This document shows, piece after piece, positions 60,808-64,000 of a stretch of DNA of 64,000 nucleotides (the first letter of the stretch is position 1; every line of letters begins with the position of its first letter). Source of the DNA: Tardiphaga sp051811025 (lineage in GTDB: Bacteria > Pseudomonadota > Alphaproteobacteria > Rhizobiales > Xanthobacteraceae); NCBI RefSeq assembly GCF_051811025.1, contig NZ_JBPWQE010000001.1:4092001-4156000 (forward strand), given 5' to 3'. The notes beneath the pieces are model-generated. The model made no database searches and was not told the origin of the DNA. It saw nothing but the letters and a program-made list of their open reading frames with translations. Position numbers and translations under genes: made by a program.

Positions 60808-61635
60808 ATGTCGACGGTGCAGACACTGGAGCCTGGAAGTCGTCATGACCTCCGGGTCGGGATTTCACCCGACGCGCCCGACGACGACCAGGTCAAGGAC
60901 CAGGAGGGCGCGTTCGGATATTGCCACTCCTATGAGACGTCCTCCCGTTATGACGGTCCCGGCTTGCGCGCCGTGCTGTTCGTCTCGGGTTGCCTGCTGC
61001 GATGCACGTATTGTCACAACCCGGACACCTGGCATCTCAAAGACGGGACTTACGTTTCGGCCGATCAGGTGCTCAGCCGTCTCGCCGATTTCGCCCCTTC
61101 TCTTCGGGCCCTCGGTGGCGGGCTGACCATCTCGGGTGGCGAGCCGATGGTCCAGCGTGCATTCACCCAGCGAATATTCGCTGGTGCCAGGAAGATGGGC
61201 CTGCACACAGCCATTCAGACCTCGGGCTTTCTGGGTGATCGCGCGGACGATGCCTACCTGTCCGAGATCGACCTCGTTCTTCTGGACATCAAGAGTTCGG
61301 ATCCCGAAACCTATCGCCGGACGACCGGCCGCGACATCGCGCCAACGCTTCGCTTCGCCGAACGCCTGGCTTCGATGTCGAAGCCGGTCTGGGTTCGGTT
61401 CACGCTCGTCCCGGGCGAGAATGACGATCCGGCAAACGTCGACGGAATCGCGAAATTCGTCGCACCGATGAAGAACGTCGCGTGGGTGGAAGTGCAGCCT
61501 TTCCACCAGATGGGCGCGTTCAAGTGGAAGGCGATGGGTCTCGAATACAAGCTTGCTGACACGCTGCCACCCAGCCGGGATCTGGTGAACCGGGTGCTCG
61601 GACAATTCCGCGCCGCGGGGTGTCAGGCACGCTGA
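60808..61635 (+). CDS. pflA: Pyruvate formate-lyase activating enzyme
   Basis: A 275-aa radical SAM protein that installs the glycyl radical on PflB. The 4Fe-4S motif is C-LLR-C-TY-C (Cys62, Cys66, Cys69), preceded by RAVLFVSGC, and TISGGEPMVQ and VWVRFTLVPGENDD are also typical of PflA. The N-terminus is extended by ~35 polar residues relative to E. coli PflA. GAGG lies before the start, 12 bp after pflB. Confidence 0.93.
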   Translation: MSTVQTLEPGSRHDLRVGISPDAPDDDQVKDQEGAFGYCHSYETSSRYDGPGLRAVLFVSGCLLRCTYCHNPDTWHLKDGTYVSADQVLSRLADFAPSLRALGGGLTISGGEPMVQRAFTQRIFAGARKMGLHTAIQTSGFLGDRADDAYLSEIDLVLLDIKSSDPETYRRTTGRDIAPTLRFAERLASMSKPVWVRFTLVPGENDDPANVDGIAKFVAPMKNVAWVEVQPFHQMGAFKWKAMGLEYKLADTLPPSRDLVNRVLGQFRAAGCQAR

Positions 61636-61673
61636 TCAATCGACTATTCGGCGAATTCGGGGAGTTTGGAAAT

Positions 61674-63275
61674 ATGTTGGATCTTGCACGCGATATCATT
61701 GGAAGCCAGCCAATCTTGACAGCGTTTCTGGCGATTGGAGTGGGCTACCTCGTCGGGCAGATCAACATCTTCGGATTTTCGCTCGGGGTCGGCGCGGTCC
61801 TGTTCGTCGGTCTTGCGATCGGCGCGTTCGCGCCCAAGGCCCAGATCATCGGGCCCATCGGCCTCACCGGCCTCATCATGTTCCTGTACGGCATCGGCAT
61901 CCTTTACGGCCGCCAGTTCTTCGAGGGTATGTTTGGCGTAGGGCAGAAGTACAACCTGCTGGCCCTCGTCGCGTGCCTTGCTGGCCTCGCGGTTGCGCTG
62001 GTGCTGGGGCACATCTTCGGCATCAAAATCGGACACACGCTTGGCCTCTATGCCGGATCGATGACGAGCACCGCAACGCTTCAGGCGGCGCTCGACGTCA
62101 TGAAGAACAAGGATCCGTCGATCGGCTATTCGATCGCATATCCTTTTGGGGTCATCGGGCCGATTCTCTGCATCTACTTCATGACACGGATCGTGAAGCC
62201 CAAATTCCCTGCAAAAGCACAGCGCTTTCACATGGGCGAGATCTCGATAGGCCAGGCCTTTGCAGGGAAGAGGCTTGACGTACTGACCGGCAACGCCCTC
62301 ACCGACATCCAGGTCACGATGGTTCGAAAGGACGGGCGCAATCTCGTTCCGGCACCCGATACGGTTTTATCGGCAGGCGACGCGCTGATGGTCATCGCGG
62401 AAAGCGAGGAAGCAATCGCCAGCGCGGCTGCGCAACTCGGGAAACTGGAGCCCGGCAAGCTGGCAAGCGATCGCGCCGATCTCGACTACATCCGGGTCTT
62501 CGTCGGAAAAGCCAATGTGGTTGGCGTACCGCTTGCCAGCCTCCCGATGCCGGCCGGCTATCCGACCCATCTGCTGCACGTTCGGCGATACGATGCCGAT
62601 CTCGTGCCCTCACCCGGCCTCATGCTGGAATTCGGCGACCGGGTCGGTGTGCTGACGCCTCCGGACCGTAAGGAAGAGATCCGGCGTCACTTTGGCGACA
62701 CGGTGAAGGCGGCTGCCGAATTCAGTTATGTGTCGCTCGGCCTCGGGATGGTGCTCGGAGTCTTGCTCGGACTTATTCCGATCCCGATTCCGGGCATCGG
62801 AATCGTCACGCTCGGCATCGGAGGCGGGCCCCTGATCGTCGCGCTCATTCTCGGCAAGCTGCGTCGGACCGGCCCCTTGCTCTGGACCATGCCATTACCG
62901 GCCAACATCGTTCTTCGCAATTTCGGCCTGGCGATGTTTCTCGCCACCGTCGGCGTCAATGCCGGACAGCCCTTTGTCCGCACCGTCGCGGAATCCGGCT
63001 TCACAATGTTGTTCATCGGCGTAGCCGTTCTTCTGACGACGGTGGCCATCGTTCTGCTGGTCGGCCATTACGTCCTGAGAATCCCCTATGACGACTTGGT
63101 CGGCGTCGCCTCCGGTGCGACCGGAAATCCCGCCATTCTGGTCTATTCGACGAAAATGGCACCGACCGAGCGTCCGGATATCGGCTACGCGATGATCTTC
63201 CCGTCGATGACACTCGTGAAGGTGATCGCAGCGCAGATCGTCGGACTTCTGGCGACGAGTGGCGCCGGTGGATAG
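61674..63275 (+). CDS. AspT/YidE-family transporter
   Basis: A 533-aa polytopic protein with two repeated AspA-AT-type membrane halves (about five helices each) around a soluble centre with two RCK_C/TrkA_C-like domains (~195-350; MVRKDGRNLVPAPDTVLSAGDALMVIA). Family members exchange aspartate/alanine or succinate-type anions. I use ATG 61674, with GGAG upstream; a GTG at 61620 overlapping pflA is possible. Within a pfl operon it could export a fermentation acid such as succinate or alanine; this is inference. Confidence 0.85.
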   Translation: MLDLARDIIGSQPILTAFLAIGVGYLVGQINIFGFSLGVGAVLFVGLAIGAFAPKAQIIGPIGLTGLIMFLYGIGILYGRQFFEGMFGVGQKYNLLALVACLAGLAVALVLGHIFGIKIGHTLGLYAGSMTSTATLQAALDVMKNKDPSIGYSIAYPFGVIGPILCIYFMTRIVKPKFPAKAQRFHMGEISIGQAFAGKRLDVLTGNALTDIQVTMVRKDGRNLVPAPDTVLSAGDALMVIAESEEAIASAAAQLGKLEPGKLASDRADLDYIRVFVGKANVVGVPLASLPMPAGYPTHLLHVRRYDADLVPSPGLMLEFGDRVGVLTPPDRKEEIRRHFGDTVKAAAEFSYVSLGLGMVLGVLLGLIPIPIPGIGIVTLGIGGGPLIVALILGKLRRTGPLLWTMPLPANIVLRNFGLAMFLATVGVNAGQPFVRTVAESGFTMLFIGVAVLLTTVAIVLLVGHYVLRIPYDDLVGVASGATGNPAILVYSTKMAPTERPDIGYAMIFPSMTLVKVIAAQIVGLLATSGAGG

Positions 63276-63327
63276 CCCCGCGAAGGGACATCAAGAGCAA
63301 GGTATTGGAACGGCCGAGGGTGCGTCC

Positions 63328-64000
63328 GTGTCGCAACCGCCGATCTTCAATCTGCAGGCTTACAGTCCAGCCGAAATCAAGGAGGCAGTCGAAAAGGTCG
63401 GCGTGAAAAAGGCCAACCTGCCGCTTCTGGCGTCTTTCATGCTAGCGATCGTGGCAGGCGGCGGTGTTGGCTTCGGCGCGCTCTACTTTACGATCGTCGC
63501 CAGCGATGCGTCGTTAAGCTTCGCGACCATACGCGTCGTCGGTGGACTCGTCTTCTCTCTGGGGCTAGCCCTCGTCCTTGTGGGAGGAGCCGAGCTGTTT
63601 ACCGGCAACAACCTGATCGTCATGGCATGGGCCAGCGGAAACGTGTCCACGCGGACGATGCTGCGCAACTGGACCATCGTCTGGTTCGGGAATCTGTTTG
63701 GAGCGCTCGGCCTCATTGTTCTGGTCTTCTTCTCTCATCATCTCGAGATGAATGATGGCCGCATCGGTCTATCGGTGTTGAATACAGCAGCCGGCAAAAT
63801 CCGTCCCGATCTGGTGACGCTGTTCTTTAAGGGCGTTTTGTGCAACGTCCTCGTATGCGCCGCTGTCTGGCTCGCTTATGCAGGCAGATCGGTCACCGAC
63901 AAGATGATTGCCGTCGTGTTGCCGGTCTCCGCGTTCATTGCGGCCGGCTTCGAGCACTGCGTCGCAAACATGTATTTCCTGCCATTGGCGTGGCTGATCA
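63328..64000 (+). CDS. focA: Formate/nitrite-family channel, 3' end beyond the window
   Basis: About 224 residues are visible before the window ends. PPIFNLQAYSPAEIKEAVEKVGVKKANLPLLASFMLAIVAGGGVGFGALYF is the FocA/FdhC/NirC N-terminus (only part shown); GAELFTGNNLIVMAW forms the first re-entrant loop and GFEHCVANMYFLPL carries the conserved pore His. It should pass formate across the inner membrane, matching PflB upstream. The GTG at 63328 follows GAGGG; a GTG at 63268 overlapping the transporter gene by 8 bp is also in frame. Confidence 0.88.
   Translation, partial: MSQPPIFNLQAYSPAEIKEAVEKVGVKKANLPLLASFMLAIVAGGGVGFGALYFTIVASDASLSFATIRVVGGLVFSLGLALVLVGGAELFTGNNLIVMAWASGNVSTRTMLRNWTIVWFGNLFGALGLIVLVFFSHHLEMNDGRIGLSVLNTAAGKIRPDLVTLFFKGVLCNVLVCAAVWLAYAGRSVTDKMIAVVLPVSAFIAAGFEHCVANMYFLPLAWLI

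Overview
The window is GC-rich DNA, probably chromosomal, from an alphaproteobacterium. The gene set (Ugd, ExoY-like and Wzc-like exopolysaccharide genes, stacked sulfonate/sulfone monooxygenases, FixK/FNR-type boxes, many tiny rhizobial-type proteins) suggests the Bradyrhizobium/Rhodopseudomonas/Tardiphaga group. That placement is inference from protein resemblance. I saw no rRNA, tRNA, CRISPR array, transposase or integrase, and no recognisable transcription-factor gene.

Layout. (1) 1-5.1 kb: the N-terminus of a FAD oxidoreductase, a VOC protein, a long palindromic intergenic repeat, and a minus-strand operon of kinase, class-III PLP enzyme and M20 hydrolase, which looks like phosphorylate-then-eliminate amine catabolism. 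(2) 5.4-6.9 kb: small secreted or membrane proteins of unknown role. (3) 7-27.9 kb: a Wzx/Wzy-type exopolysaccharide locus. It holds UDP-glucose dehydrogenase, an FkbM methyltransferase, an ExoY-like initiating transferase, a PPP-family phosphatase, a Wza-like export protein, an outer-membrane barrel, a Wzc-like tyrosine autokinase, a Wzy-like polymerase, four further glycosyltransferases, two acyltransferases, a Wzx flippase and a GH10 glycanase with a Tat-like signal. (4) 28.2-29.3 kb: a stand-alone ACAD10/11-like acyl-CoA dehydrogenase.

(5) 29.7-54.9 kb: an organosulfur-acquisition island. It carries two complete sulfonate/nitrate-type ABC importers plus an extra SsuA, a dipeptide-type importer with fused ATPases, five luciferase-like (LLM) flavin monooxygenases of the SsuD, NtaA/DszA and sulfone types, an SfnB/DszC-like flavoprotein, a CmcJ-type oxidoreductase, an orphan MetQ and serine acetyltransferase. 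Together these would import diverse organosulfur compounds, release sulfite and feed cysteine synthesis. No flavin reductase is visible. A palindromic motif, TTTGGAATTCC, lies upstream of three separate units here: ssuA-ssuD, serine acetyltransferase, and a previously unremarkable pair of tiny membrane/secreted peptides at 45.0-45.3 kb.

(6) 55.2-57.3 kb: a CYTH-CHAD protein and two small proteins. (7) 57.6-64 kb: an anaerobic module. One FixK/FNR box precedes a Gly/Tyr-rich secreted protein. A second precedes pflB-pflA, an AspT-like transporter and focA (cut by the window end), which would convert pyruvate to acetyl-CoA plus formate and export the products under low oxygen.
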